Positions 34,566 through 42,383 of a stretch of DNA of 64,000 nucleotides are shown piece after piece. The notes under the pieces are model-generated. The model saw only the letters and a list, made by a program, of their open reading frames with translations, did not search any database and was not told the origin of the DNA. Position 1 is the stretch's first letter. Each line of letters starts with the position of its first letter. Source of the stretch: Rufibacter hautae (GTDB taxonomy: Bacteria; Bacteroidota; Bacteroidia; Cytophagales; Hymenobacteraceae); contig NZ_VKKY01000003.1 of the NCBI RefSeq assembly GCF_008271695.1, positions 124,001-188,000 of the forward strand, read 5' to 3'. Position numbers and translations under genes: made by a program.

Positions 34566-34760
34566 ATGAAAACAGGAACTGTTAAATTTTTCAACGAATC
34601 CAAAGGCTACGGTTTCATTACAGAGGAAGCTACTAACGAGGATTTCTTTGTTCACATTACAGGCCTCAACGGTATCCAAATCCAACAGCACGACAAAGTA
34701 GAGTTCGACACCAAAGAAGGTAAGAAAGGCATCAACGCGGTTAACGTGAAGAAAATCTAA
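34566..34760 (+). CDS. Cold-shock domain protein (CspA family)
   Basis: 64 residues, a single cold-shock OB-fold. RNP1 is KGYGFIT (13-19) and RNP2 is DFFVHIT (26-32). Cytoplasmic single-strand RNA/DNA binding, likely an RNA chaperone. It is more AT-rich at the 5' leader than its neighbours, as is common for csp genes. It has its own terminator and probably its own promoter, so it interrupts the kdsC-ubiA order as an independent unit. Confidence 0.95.
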   Translation: MKTGTVKFFNESKGYGFITEEATNEDFFVHITGLNGIQIQQHDKVEFDTKEGKKGINAVNVKKI

Positions 34761-34796
34761 CACTTCTACGCTTCATACTCATTTTGCATTCTCATC

Positions 34797-34824
34797 AAAA
34801 AGCCCCTGGTCCAGGGGCTTTTTT
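34797..34824 (+). terminator. Terminator of the cold-shock gene
   Basis: Stem AAAAAGCCCCTGG (34797-34809) with CCAGGGGCTTTTT (34811-34823), followed by a T-run. In practice the hairpin would open the innermost pairs. Confidence 0.9.
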
Positions 34825-34871
34825 CATAGCTGGATTTTATGCCGTAACTTCCGTTTTCCTATCCAGCACCT

Positions 34872-35717
34872 GTGAAGCAATTTCTGGCCCTTATTCGGTT
34901 TCCTAACCTCCTTATTATGCTGCTGGCGCAGCTGATGGTGCGGAAGTTCCTGGTTTTCCCGGAGCGTTCCTTCCAGGATGCACTTTCCTGGCCTTTCGCC
35001 ATTCTCATGGTGGCCACCATCTGCATTGCCGCGGCGGGCTACATCATCAATGACTACTATGACATCAAGATAGACCGCATCAACAAGCCAGAGAGGGTAG
35101 TGGTAGGCAAGTTCTTCACCCGCCGCCGGGCCATGATGATCCACCTGTATCTATCTGCGGCAGGTGTGCTGCTGGGGCTTCTGTTGGGCTGGCGCATTGG
35201 CGGGGTGTTGCTGGGCGTGGCCTTGCTGTTGTGGGGGTACTCGGCGCAGTTCAAGAAGCGGCCTTTTGTGGGGAATTTCACCATCGCGCTGCTCTCGGCG
35301 GTGATGGTCCTGGTGGTGCCGCTGCAGGCCGGACAGCCCTCCCTGGCCGCCTGGGCCTATGGCGTGTTTGCCTTTCTCATCTCCCTGGTGCGGGAGATCA
35401 TCAAAGATATGGAAGACGTGCAAGGTGATGCCTCTTTTCGATGCCGTACCCTGCCCATTGTGCTGGGACTCCCTCAAACCAAGTGGATTTTGTACCTGCT
35501 GGTGGGGTTTTTCCTGTTGTATACCGGCTTTATCATGGCGCACCGGTGGCACGAACCGCTTTTTGTGGCCTACCTTTTCTTAGGCGTGATATTGCCTACT
35601 TTCTTGCTCCTGAGGCAGATTTTCCACGCTGACCGGAAGAAGGAATACGCCCAGTTGAGCTGGCTCTGCAAAGTGATCATGCTAGCCGGCATCTGTTCCA
35701 TGATGGTGCTGCGGTAG
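34872..35717 (+). CDS. UbiA-family prenyltransferase (geranylgeranylglycerol-phosphate synthase-like)
   Basis: 281 residues, GTG start at 34872, about eight membrane helices. The first Asp-rich motif is NDYYDIKIDR (around residues 60-69), the second is REIIKDMEDVQGD (around 176-188). Both bind Mg-diphosphate in UbiA enzymes. Bacteroidota members are often annotated geranylgeranylglycerol-phosphate geranylgeranyltransferases, but substrate cannot be told from sequence. It transfers a prenyl group in the inner membrane. Genes for KdsC and DUF2520 lie upstream. Confidence 0.85.
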   Translation: MKQFLALIRFPNLLIMLLAQLMVRKFLVFPERSFQDALSWPFAILMVATICIAAAGYIINDYYDIKIDRINKPERVVVGKFFTRRRAMMIHLYLSAAGVLLGLLLGWRIGGVLLGVALLLWGYSAQFKKRPFVGNFTIALLSAVMVLVVPLQAGQPSLAAWAYGVFAFLISLVREIIKDMEDVQGDASFRCRTLPIVLGLPQTKWILYLLVGFFLLYTGFIMAHRWHEPLFVAYLFLGVILPTFLLLRQIFHADRKKEYAQLSWLCKVIMLAGICSMMVLR

Positions 35718-35754
35718 GTCCGGCGCTATAGTTGAAATTTAAAACTGACCGATG

Positions 35755-35792
35755 CGTTTTAACTCTGTTTTTGGCAAACCAGGCCTAAAACA
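35755..35792. repeat. 38-bp dyad family copy 16
   Basis: It starts CGTTTTAACTCTG and ends CTAAAACA, with a TTTTTGGCAAACC centre. It lies between the UbiA-type gene and porZ. Confidence 0.8.
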
Positions 35793-35806
35793 ACCTTGAT
35801 TCTGTG

Positions 35807-35814
35807 TAACTTTG
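35807..35814 (+). promoter_or_regulatory. -7-like box TAACTTTG at the porZ start
   Basis: It matches TAnnTTTG but ends only 3 nt before the ATG at 35818, which would give a leaderless transcript or indicate a chance match. No -33 box at normal spacing. Confidence 0.25.
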
Positions 35815-35817
35815 GAT

Positions 35818-38133
35818 ATGACGCCTTCAGGTTTATTTAGGTGGGTTACGTTTCTGAGCGCTCTGGTCTGGAGCCTGGCCACAGATGCCCAAACGAGCCA
35901 GTTACCGCTGGGCGGTTGGCAGGTACACGTGCCTAACCACCGCGCCAAATCCATCGCCGAGACTCCTTCCTCGGTTTACTGCGCCACCGAAGACGGCTTC
36001 TTCCGGTACATCAAAGAAGAGAACACCCTCCAGAGACTCTCCCGTACCGATGGCTTCAGCGATGTGAACCTTGGCGCCCTTAGTTATGACTCGGCCTCGG
36101 CTACGCTGGTAGTGGCCTATGAAAACACCAACCTTGACTTGTTGAAGGACGGAAAGGTGCAGAACCTCACGGAGCTGCTGCGCAAGTCCATGACCGGCGC
36201 CAAGATCATTCACCACTTGGCTACCCACAACAAGAAGGCTTACGTCTCTACTTCCTTCGGGCTGGTGGTGGTGGACCTGGTAAAGCTGGAGATCAAAGAC
36301 ACCTACAGTAACCTGGGCGCACAAGGGGAGGCGGTGCAGGTCTACGCCTCGGCGGTATGGAAAGACAGCCTCTACATCGCTTCTTCGGGCGGACTCATGG
36401 CCGCCAACCTCAACAACGCCAACCTGCTTGATTTCCGGAGTTGGCGCCGCTTCGGCACTGCCGAGGGGATTCCCTTCGGCAGTGCCTCCGATGCTTTCAG
36501 AACCATCTCCGCTTTTGAGGGTGGCGTCTACGCGGGGATCAACGGCACGGGGCTGTATAGATTCGACGGAAGTTCCTGGAGCAAGGCGGCTTTCTCCACG
36601 GCAGACAATCAATATAAGTCCATAGAAACGAATGGCAGAAGGCTGGAGATAGCAGGAAGCCAAGAAGTTCTGGAAGTCACCGTGGCCGGACAAATGACAC
36701 GTTTGACCCATCCGCTGTTGGTGGACCTCCGCATGGCTATTCCGGCCAGAGATGGGGGCGTGTGGGCAGCCAGCTATGAGAAAGGACTGGTACGGGCTTC
36801 CATCTCCGGCGCCGAGAGCTTCGTGCCCAACGGACCTGCCTTTGTGGATGTGTTTGGCGTGTACGCCGAGCCCGGTTTGTTCACGGTGCTGGGCGGCGGC
36901 TACAGCCAAGGCTATCTCCAGCGTTCTTCCGGGGCTGGGTTTTACCAGTTACAGAACGGCCAATGGACGAGTTACAATTTCGCTAGCGGGGGGCAGTTTC
37001 CTCAGAACGCCCGAGATTTGGTGATGGCGCGCCGGAACCCGGTGAACGGCAAGCTCTACATTGCTAGTTACGGTGCCGGTTTGCTGGAGTGGGAGGGCCT
37101 GGACAACGTGAAACTGTACAATAATACCAACAGCCCGCTGCTGAGCGCCATAGACGCCAATGACCGCAACTACATCAGGGTACCAGGTATTGCCATTGAT
37201 GCGGCCGGAAGCGTGTGGGTCACCAACCGGAACCAGTTTGCTAACTCGCCGGCGCTTTTTGAGCTGAAACTGGACGGTACCTGGAAATCGCACCCTTTTA
37301 ACGGCTATGGCTTGGGCAGCGGTCTTGACAAGGTGGTGGTAGATGAAAGCGGCTACAAGTGGGTCACCATCAGTACCAACGGCACCGATGCCGGCATGAT
37401 TGTTTATGATGACCTTACCGGGCAGTACGCCTACATCGGCGGAGCCGGACAGGGTGGTTTGCCAGGTAAACAGGTTTTCGCGCTGGCGGTAGACCAACAG
37501 GGCGAAGTTTGGGCCGGCACGAACAACGGAGTGGCCGTGTTCTCCAGTACGCCCGATATTTTCACCTCGGCTTACAGCGGGGCTTATCTGCCCATTTATG
37601 AGCGTCGGCCGCTGTTGCAGGGACAGGTGATCAGGAGCATCGCTGTGGATGGTGGTAACCGCAAGTGGATTGGCACGGATACGGGGCTTTGGCTCTTCAA
37701 TGAAACCGGGGAGAAGATGATCCATAACTTCACCACCAAGAACAGTCCTTTGCCCTCAGATAAGATCAGAGATATTTCTGTGGACCCATCTACCGGCGAG
37801 GTGCTCATCGGTACCGAGGGTGGTATTGCGGTTTTCAGAGGCAGCGCCACCCGAACGGAGGCCGTGAACAAGAACTGCCTGCAGGTCTTTCCTAATCCCG
37901 TGAGGACTGGTTTCACGGGTAACATCGGGATCTCTGGGGTGCCCGAGAACGGCTGGGTGAAGATCACCGATGTGGCCGGTTTCCTAGTATTTGAGGGCAA
38001 GGCCGCCGGTGGCACCTTTGCCTGGCACGGAAGAGATTACAACGGCCGCAAAGCCAAGCCTGGCGTGTACGTGGTCATGGCCTCGTCCCAAGATGGCTCG
38101 CAGACCTGCATGACCAAGATTGCTATTCAATAG
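35818..38133 (+). CDS. porZ: PorZ-like T9SS protein (two beta-propellers plus C-terminal domain)
   Basis: 771 residues from the ATG at 35818. P. gingivalis PorZ has about 776. Signal peptide to about residue 22 (ending ATDAQ). The body has propeller repeats (CATEDGFFRY, VSTSFGLVVVDL, GTDTGLWLFN, GTEGGIAVF) of the two-component-regulator propeller type. It ends in a T9SS-type C-terminal domain with FPNPV and WHGRDYNGRKAKPGVYVV. PorZ sits on the cell surface and delivers A-LPS to the attachment complex that processes T9SS cargo. The adjacent recO gene matches the porZ-recO order I recall in many Bacteroidota. Confidence 0.85.
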   Translation: MTPSGLFRWVTFLSALVWSLATDAQTSQLPLGGWQVHVPNHRAKSIAETPSSVYCATEDGFFRYIKEENTLQRLSRTDGFSDVNLGALSYDSASATLVVAYENTNLDLLKDGKVQNLTELLRKSMTGAKIIHHLATHNKKAYVSTSFGLVVVDLVKLEIKDTYSNLGAQGEAVQVYASAVWKDSLYIASSGGLMAANLNNANLLDFRSWRRFGTAEGIPFGSASDAFRTISAFEGGVYAGINGTGLYRFDGSSWSKAAFSTADNQYKSIETNGRRLEIAGSQEVLEVTVAGQMTRLTHPLLVDLRMAIPARDGGVWAASYEKGLVRASISGAESFVPNGPAFVDVFGVYAEPGLFTVLGGGYSQGYLQRSSGAGFYQLQNGQWTSYNFASGGQFPQNARDLVMARRNPVNGKLYIASYGAGLLEWEGLDNVKLYNNTNSPLLSAIDANDRNYIRVPGIAIDAAGSVWVTNRNQFANSPALFELKLDGTWKSHPFNGYGLGSGLDKVVVDESGYKWVTISTNGTDAGMIVYDDLTGQYAYIGGAGQGGLPGKQVFALAVDQQGEVWAGTNNGVAVFSSTPDIFTSAYSGAYLPIYERRPLLQGQVIRSIAVDGGNRKWIGTDTGLWLFNETGEKMIHNFTTKNSPLPSDKIRDISVDPSTGEVLIGTEGGIAVFRGSATRTEAVNKNCLQVFPNPVRTGFTGNIGISGVPENGWVKITDVAGFLVFEGKAAGGTFAWHGRDYNGRKAKPGVYVVMASSQDGSQTCMTKIAIQ

Positions 38134-38226
38134 AGGCTAGTCCTGTCCTATTTCCGGGGAACTGCCCCCTTGTCTTACCATGACCCACGCGCCTACGTAT
38201 GGGTAAACAGAAATCAGAATCCATTT

Positions 38227-38934
38227 ATGCTGGTAAAAACCCGGGGCATTGTCCTGAACTTCATCAAATTCAAAGAGTCGTCCATTATTGTACGCATCTA
38301 CACCGAGGAGCTGGGTCTGCAGAGCTACATTGTGAACAGCGTCCGGAAGAAGGGGAGTGCCTCGCGCATTGCCTTGTTCCAGCCCTTCACGCTCTTGGAC
38401 ATGGTGGTGTACCCGGGCAAAGGAGGCCTCACGCGTATCTCTGAATACAAATGCAGCCACCCGTTCATGACCGTGCCTTATGACATCCGGAAGAGCAGTA
38501 TTCTGCTGTTCTTGTCTGAGATGGTGTCCAGAACGGTGCGGGAAGAAGAGGAGAACCGGCCGCTGTTTGGGTTTCTGCACAACGCTATTCTGCTCTTCGA
38601 CCAGATGGAGACTGGCTTTGAGAATTTCCACTTGGCTTTCCTCATCCAACTAGCCAACTACCTGGGCTTCGGGGTGCCTTCTGCTGATGAGGTGATCACG
38701 CAGATAGCTTTTGAGATGGGCGGTTCTTCTGGTTTGGGCAACAGCCTCATGCAATTGCAGCAACTGGAGCCTTACCTGACGGAAGTGATCAAAGACGCCG
38801 AAGGCGCCAAACTCCCCAACGGGAAAGTGCGCCGCGAACTGCTGCAGCTGTTGGTGCGCTATTTTCAACTGCACGTAGACCAATTGGGTGAGATCAAGTC
38901 ATTACCGGTGTTGTCTGAAGTACTGAGTGAGTAA
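38227..38934 (+). CDS. recO: RecO DNA repair protein
   Basis: 235 residues from the ATG at 38227 (MLVKTRGIVLNFIKF). The longer frame from 38170 adds 19 non-conserved residues. An N-terminal OB-fold (VRIYTEELGLQSYIVNSVRKK, ALFQPFTLLDMVVY) is followed by the helical C-terminal domain. The Bacteroidota form lacks the C-terminal zinc cysteines seen in some RecO proteins; none are evident here. It helps RecR load RecA onto SSB-coated single-stranded DNA. It starts 93 nt after porZ on the same strand and is followed by a bidirectional terminator. Confidence 0.9.
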   Translation: MLVKTRGIVLNFIKFKESSIIVRIYTEELGLQSYIVNSVRKKGSASRIALFQPFTLLDMVVYPGKGGLTRISEYKCSHPFMTVPYDIRKSSILLFLSEMVSRTVREEEENRPLFGFLHNAILLFDQMETGFENFHLAFLIQLANYLGFGVPSADEVITQIAFEMGGSSGLGNSLMQLQQLEPYLTEVIKDAEGAKLPNGKVRRELLQLLVRYFQLHVDQLGEIKSLPVLSEVLSE

Positions 38935-38946
38935 ACAACTCAGCCG

Positions 38947-38983
38947 GGTTTAGCGGCTCTTTTCAGAAAACAAGGCAAAAAAG
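38947..38983. repeat. 38-bp dyad family copy 17 (37 nt, overlapping terminator)
   Basis: It starts GGTTTAGCGGCTC, has a TTTTCAGAAAACAAGG centre and ends in the A-run of the next terminator. It is 13 nt after the recO stop. Confidence 0.6.
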
Positions 38984-39016
38984 AAGGGCCTCCTGTTCAG
39001 GAGGCCCTTCTTTTTT
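38977..39016. terminator. Bidirectional terminator between recO and the FKBP genes
   Basis: Perfect 19-bp inverted repeat (38977-38995 and 38998-39016) with GAAGGGCCTCCTG in the stem and A6/T6 at the ends. It serves the convergent genes on both sides. Confidence 0.92.
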
Positions 39017-39029
39017 GTGCTGACAACAA

Positions 39030-39548
39030 TTAGAAGTTGATCAAGTGAATCTCAAACATGAGCGGGGTGTTAGGCGGAATGCTGGACTGTCCATAAAGAC
39101 CGTAAGCCAGACGGGAAGGAATGAGCAATAAGGCTTTCTCGCCTTTTTGCATCATGGCTACGCCCTCGTCCCAGCCGGAAATCACTTTCCTTTGACCCAA
39201 AACAAACTTGAAGGTTTGCGCGCGGTCATAAGACGAGTCAAACTTCTGTCCATTCTGAAGAAAACGACCGATGTAGTTTACCTCTACCGTGCTGTTAACG
39301 GCAGGTTTGTCTCCGGTGCCCGCTTCCTTTTTCACGTAATACAGCCCCGAGGCCGTCTTGGTGAAATCGGTGATGTTGTTATCCGTGAGATACTTCTGGA
39401 TCAACGCATCTTCCAGTGCCGCCTGGGCCGCATGGTCAAAGTTTGCATACGGATCATACGGATCCTTGTCATTGCAGCCGTTGAAGACGAAAAGTACCCC
39501 AATGGCTAGGAGCCACTGCCAAGCGTTTCTTCTCAGAAATTGTTGCAT
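39030..39548 (-). CDS. FKBP-type peptidyl-prolyl isomerase lipoprotein (short)
   Basis: 172 residues with a lipoprotein signal ending FNGC (Cys25), then an Asp/Tyr-rich linker and a single FKBP domain (about 70-172; VEVNYIGRF, FDSSYDR, VISGWDEGVAMM, IPSRLAYG). Expected to assist proline isomerisation in periplasmic or outer-membrane proteins. It follows a second FKBP lipoprotein gene by 11 nt on the same strand, an operon of two paralogues. It is terminated by the hairpin at 38977-39016. Confidence 0.9.
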   Translation of the reverse strand: MQQFLRRNAWQWLLAIGVLFVFNGCNDKDPYDPYANFDHAAQAALEDALIQKYLTDNNITDFTKTASGLYYVKKEAGTGDKPAVNSTVEVNYIGRFLQNGQKFDSSYDRAQTFKFVLGQRKVISGWDEGVAMMQKGEKALLLIPSRLAYGLYGQSSIPPNTPLMFEIHLINF

Positions 39549-39559
39549 AAGAGTTTAGA

Positions 39560-40579
39560 TTATAAACCTGCGCCCGGACCGGCAGGACCACCCGGACCAG
39601 TTGGGCCAGCAGGGGCTGCCGGAGCATCTTTAATGTCTACCAGTTCCACATCAAAACGCAGGATAGAGTTAGCTGGTAACTCGGCACCGCGTGCCATAGA
39701 GCCGTATCCCTGAGGAGAAGGAATCAACAAGGTGCCTTTGCTGCCTTTGTTGAATTGCTTGATGCCTTCTTCCCAGCCTTTGATCACTTGGTTCTGACCC
39801 AGCGGGAATTCAATTGGGTTACCGCCGTTAGATTTGTCAGAAGAGTCAAACTCTTTCCCGTTTAGCAGGGTGCCTTTGTATTTTACGGCTACTACCTTAC
39901 CATCGGTGGCGTTAGGGCCAGCACCTGGTTGGGTAATCACGTAGTACACGCCGGAAGCGGTTTTCTGCACTTGCAGGTTGTTTTTCTTCACGTACTCCTG
40001 GATGAGTTTGTCATCAATAGGAGCTTGTTTGGCAGCGCGGGCTTCCATCTCTTTCTGCTGACGCTCCATCATCTTCGGATAGTCGGCCATGGCCTCTTGC
40101 TCGGTTTGCAGGTTGATGGCTTTCACGAAGAACGTAAGGAAGCTGCCTTTCTCAATGAAGGGAGGAAGCGGGCTTCTGAAAGTCTTGGCGAACAAAGTAT
40201 CGGCGTTGATTCTGAACACGGCGCTATCGCCTTTGTCCAGCATCAGGAACGCTTCTTCAATGCTGCCTTTGTTTGGAGACGCTACCATTTTGATCTGGAT
40301 AGGCATAGCGTTGTCTTTGGTGCTGAACAGCAAAGAATCTTTGGCGTTGCGGTACTCCATCTCAAAGCTCATTACTTTGTCAAGCTTGGCTTTGTAGGCG
40401 GCAGAGTCAGTTTTAGAGGCGTCTTTGATCTCATATTCACCTTCTTTGTTCTGGGAATAGAGTTTATATTCCAATCCGGAAGGAGCTTTCACAAACTCAT
40501 CCTTGCCCAGGTTTTTGCAAGAATAAGAGAAAAGGGTCACTGCCACGGCGGGCAGCAGGTACAATGATTTTTTGAACAT
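39560..40579 (-). CDS. FKBP-type peptidyl-prolyl isomerase lipoprotein (long)
   Basis: 339 residues. Lipoprotein signal ending SYSC (Cys21). A divergent FKBP-like N-terminal domain (about 35-160) keeps the fold pattern but not the usual active-site residues. A canonical FKBP domain follows (about 195-312; VAVKYKGTLL, FDSSDKS, VIKGWEEGI, IPSPQGYG), and then a Pro/Gly-rich tail (PAGPTGPGGPAGPG). Outer-membrane or periplasmic folding catalyst. Transcribed ahead of the shorter FKBP gene; the 32-nt gap to the DHH gene upstream suggests a three-gene operon. Confidence 0.9.
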   Translation of the reverse strand: MFKKSLYLLPAVAVTLFSYSCKNLGKDEFVKAPSGLEYKLYSQNKEGEYEIKDASKTDSAAYKAKLDKVMSFEMEYRNAKDSLLFSTKDNAMPIQIKMVASPNKGSIEEAFLMLDKGDSAVFRINADTLFAKTFRSPLPPFIEKGSFLTFFVKAINLQTEQEAMADYPKMMERQQKEMEARAAKQAPIDDKLIQEYVKKNNLQVQKTASGVYYVITQPGAGPNATDGKVVAVKYKGTLLNGKEFDSSDKSNGGNPIEFPLGQNQVIKGWEEGIKQFNKGSKGTLLIPSPQGYGSMARGAELPANSILRFDVELVDIKDAPAAPAGPTGPGGPAGPGAGL

Positions 40580-40611
40580 CGGTTTTAGGTTATTAAGCGT
40601 CTTTTAAGGGT

Positions 40612-41622
40612 TTAGTTTACCAGTTGTTCCGCATACTGCGGTAATAGACTCACAAATTTTTGCACAGTTTCGTTCAGGGGCAGCGGGGAGATGCCGCCCG
40701 CGGCGTTCTTGTGTCCGCCGCCGTTGAAGTGCGCCCGTGCAAACTCATTCACCGAGATGTCGCCCACCGAGCGGAAGGAGATTTTCACGGCCTCTTGGCG
40801 TTCAATGAACAGGGCGGCAAAGCGTACGCCTTCAATAGAGAGGGCGAAGTTCACCAATCCCTCGGTGTCACCGGTCTGGGAGTTGTATTGCTTCAATTCC
40901 TCGGCGGTCACGGCAATGAAAGCGGTGTTGAATTCGCGTACCACCGTGAGCTTGTCTTTGAGCACGTAGCCCAGGAACCGCAGCCGCGACTCTGAATAGC
41001 TGTCATAGATGTTGCGGTGCACCTTGCAGATGTCAATGCCGTTGTGGAGCAGGTCTGCAATGATCATGTGCACGTTGCGGGTGGTGCTGGAGTGCCGGAA
41101 AGAGCCCGTGTCGGTCATGATGCCGGCGTAGAGGCACTCGCCAATGGCCACATCCACCAGCGCCTCATCGCCCATCTCCCTGATCACCTCATACACGATC
41201 TCCGCGGTAGCGGCGGCGTTGGTGTCAGAGAACATGATGTCAGCAAAGTCTTCGGGCTGAAGGTGGTGGTCAATGAGCACTTTGGTGCCCGTGGCCTGCT
41301 GAATGTAGTTGCCCAGCTCGTTGATGCGGCTGAGGGCACTGAAATCCAGACAGAAGATGGCTTCGGCCTCTTTGATGATGGCTTGGGCCTGGGCATCGGT
41401 CTTGGGGCTGTACACCAACACGTCTTCGTTGCCGCTCATCCAGTTCAGGAATGAAGGGTAGTCAGACGGAGTGATGACTTGTACCTGGTGCCCTTTTTTC
41501 TTAAGGTAGCCAGCCAATCCCAGTGAAGACCCCAAAGCATCCGCATCCGGTTTATGGTGCGTGGTGATCATGATCTTCTTAGGAGACTCTAATAGCTCCT
41601 TTAGCGCGTTGATTTGCTGCAT
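40612..41622 (-). CDS. nrnA: NrnA-like DHH/DHHA1 phosphoesterase
   Basis: 336 residues, standard size for bifunctional oligoribonuclease/pAp phosphatase. The N-terminal DHH domain has HHKPDADALGSS (22-33) and DHH within LIDHHLQPED. The C-terminal DHHA1 domain has FNGGGHKNAAGG. It degrades nanoRNA (2-5 nt) and can dephosphorylate 3'-phosphoadenosine phosphate in the cytoplasm. It is divergent from ndk, and an operon with the two downstream FKBP lipoproteins is likely. Confidence 0.9.
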   Translation of the reverse strand: MQQINALKELLESPKKIMITTHHKPDADALGSSLGLAGYLKKKGHQVQVITPSDYPSFLNWMSGNEDVLVYSPKTDAQAQAIIKEAEAIFCLDFSALSRINELGNYIQQATGTKVLIDHHLQPEDFADIMFSDTNAAATAEIVYEVIREMGDEALVDVAIGECLYAGIMTDTGSFRHSSTTRNVHMIIADLLHNGIDICKVHRNIYDSYSESRLRFLGYVLKDKLTVVREFNTAFIAVTAEELKQYNSQTGDTEGLVNFALSIEGVRFAALFIERQEAVKISFRSVGDISVNEFARAHFNGGGHKNAAGGISPLPLNETVQKFVSLLPQYAEQLVN

Positions 41623-41815
41623 TGTATACTCACAGTCCGCTTTGAAAAAATAGCGGATACAAGCTGCAAAATTCTAAAGAATTAAAGTACAAACCAAATA
41701 AAATCAATCAACTGCCCAACGGCCCAGTATTTTTGCCGTACAGAATGGGTTTTGGCCCAAACTGTATTAATTTTGCCGGGCAATTTCTATTTAAACCGAT
41801 AACGAAAGAAGAAAA

Positions 41816-42235
41816 ATGGCTGGAAACGTAACGTTCACCATGATTAAACCAGATGCCGTGAAGGATAACCACATCGGCGGTATCACCAAAATGATGGAAG
41901 AGGCTGGCTTTAGAGTAGTGGCCCTGAAAAAGACCCGCCTTACTGAGGAGCGTGCCGGTCAGTTCTACGAAGTGCACAAGGAGCGTCCTTTCTACGGCGA
42001 CCTGGTGAAATACATGAGCTCTGGACCCATTGTGGCCATGATTCTGGAGAAAGACAACGCCGTGCTTGATTTCCGTACCCTTATTGGTGCTACCAACCCA
42101 GCCCAGGCTGAGGAAGGAACCATCCGGAAGATTTACGCCAAGTCTGTGGAGGCTAACGCCGTTCACGGTTCTGACTCTGACGAGAACGCCCAGATTGAAG
42201 GTGACTTCTTCTTTGGCGCTGACGAGCGTTTCTAA
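41816..42235 (+). CDS. ndk: Nucleoside-diphosphate kinase
   Basis: 139 residues, complete. The phosphohistidine motif NAVHGSDS lies around residues 117-124, and the N-terminus [10 protein letters not shown] is diagnostic. It balances NTP pools by transferring phosphate from ATP in the cytoplasm. Two -7-like boxes (TATTTTTG at 41728 and TAATTTTG at 41768) occur upstream in the divergent gap, neither with a good -33 box. The last two codons and the stop are part of a 38-bp dyad copy. Confidence 0.96.
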   Translation: MAGNVTFTMIKPDAVKDNHIGGITKMMEEAGFRVVALKKTRLTEERAGQFYEVHKERPFYGDLVKYMSSGPIVAMILEKDNAVLDFRTLIGATNPAQAEEGTIRKIYAKSVEANAVHGSDSDENAQIEGDFFFGADERF

Positions 42236-42264
42236 GCTCTTTTAGAGAAAACATACCCAAAACG
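42227..42264. repeat. 38-bp dyad family copy 18, overlapping the ndk stop codon
   Basis: It starts CGTTTCTAAGCTC and ends CCAAAACG, with a TTTTAGAGAAAA centre. CGT-TTC-TAA encodes the Arg-Phe-stop end of Ndk. Confidence 0.8.
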
Positions 42265-42293
42265 CCTGGCTGCAAAGTCAGGCGTTTTTTTTT
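42259..42293 (+). terminator. Terminator of ndk
   Basis: Stem AAAACGCCTG (42259-42268) with CAGGCGTTTT (42279-42288) followed by T to 42293. It is almost the reverse complement of the hairpin at 43630-43663. Confidence 0.9.
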
Positions 42294-42383
42294 GTGAGCT
42301 TTTGGAGGAGTTTTATCCTGAAACTAGTCAGTTGATAATGATAAAGGTTTAATTTAGAGTATGTTGAACTAAATACCTTAACC

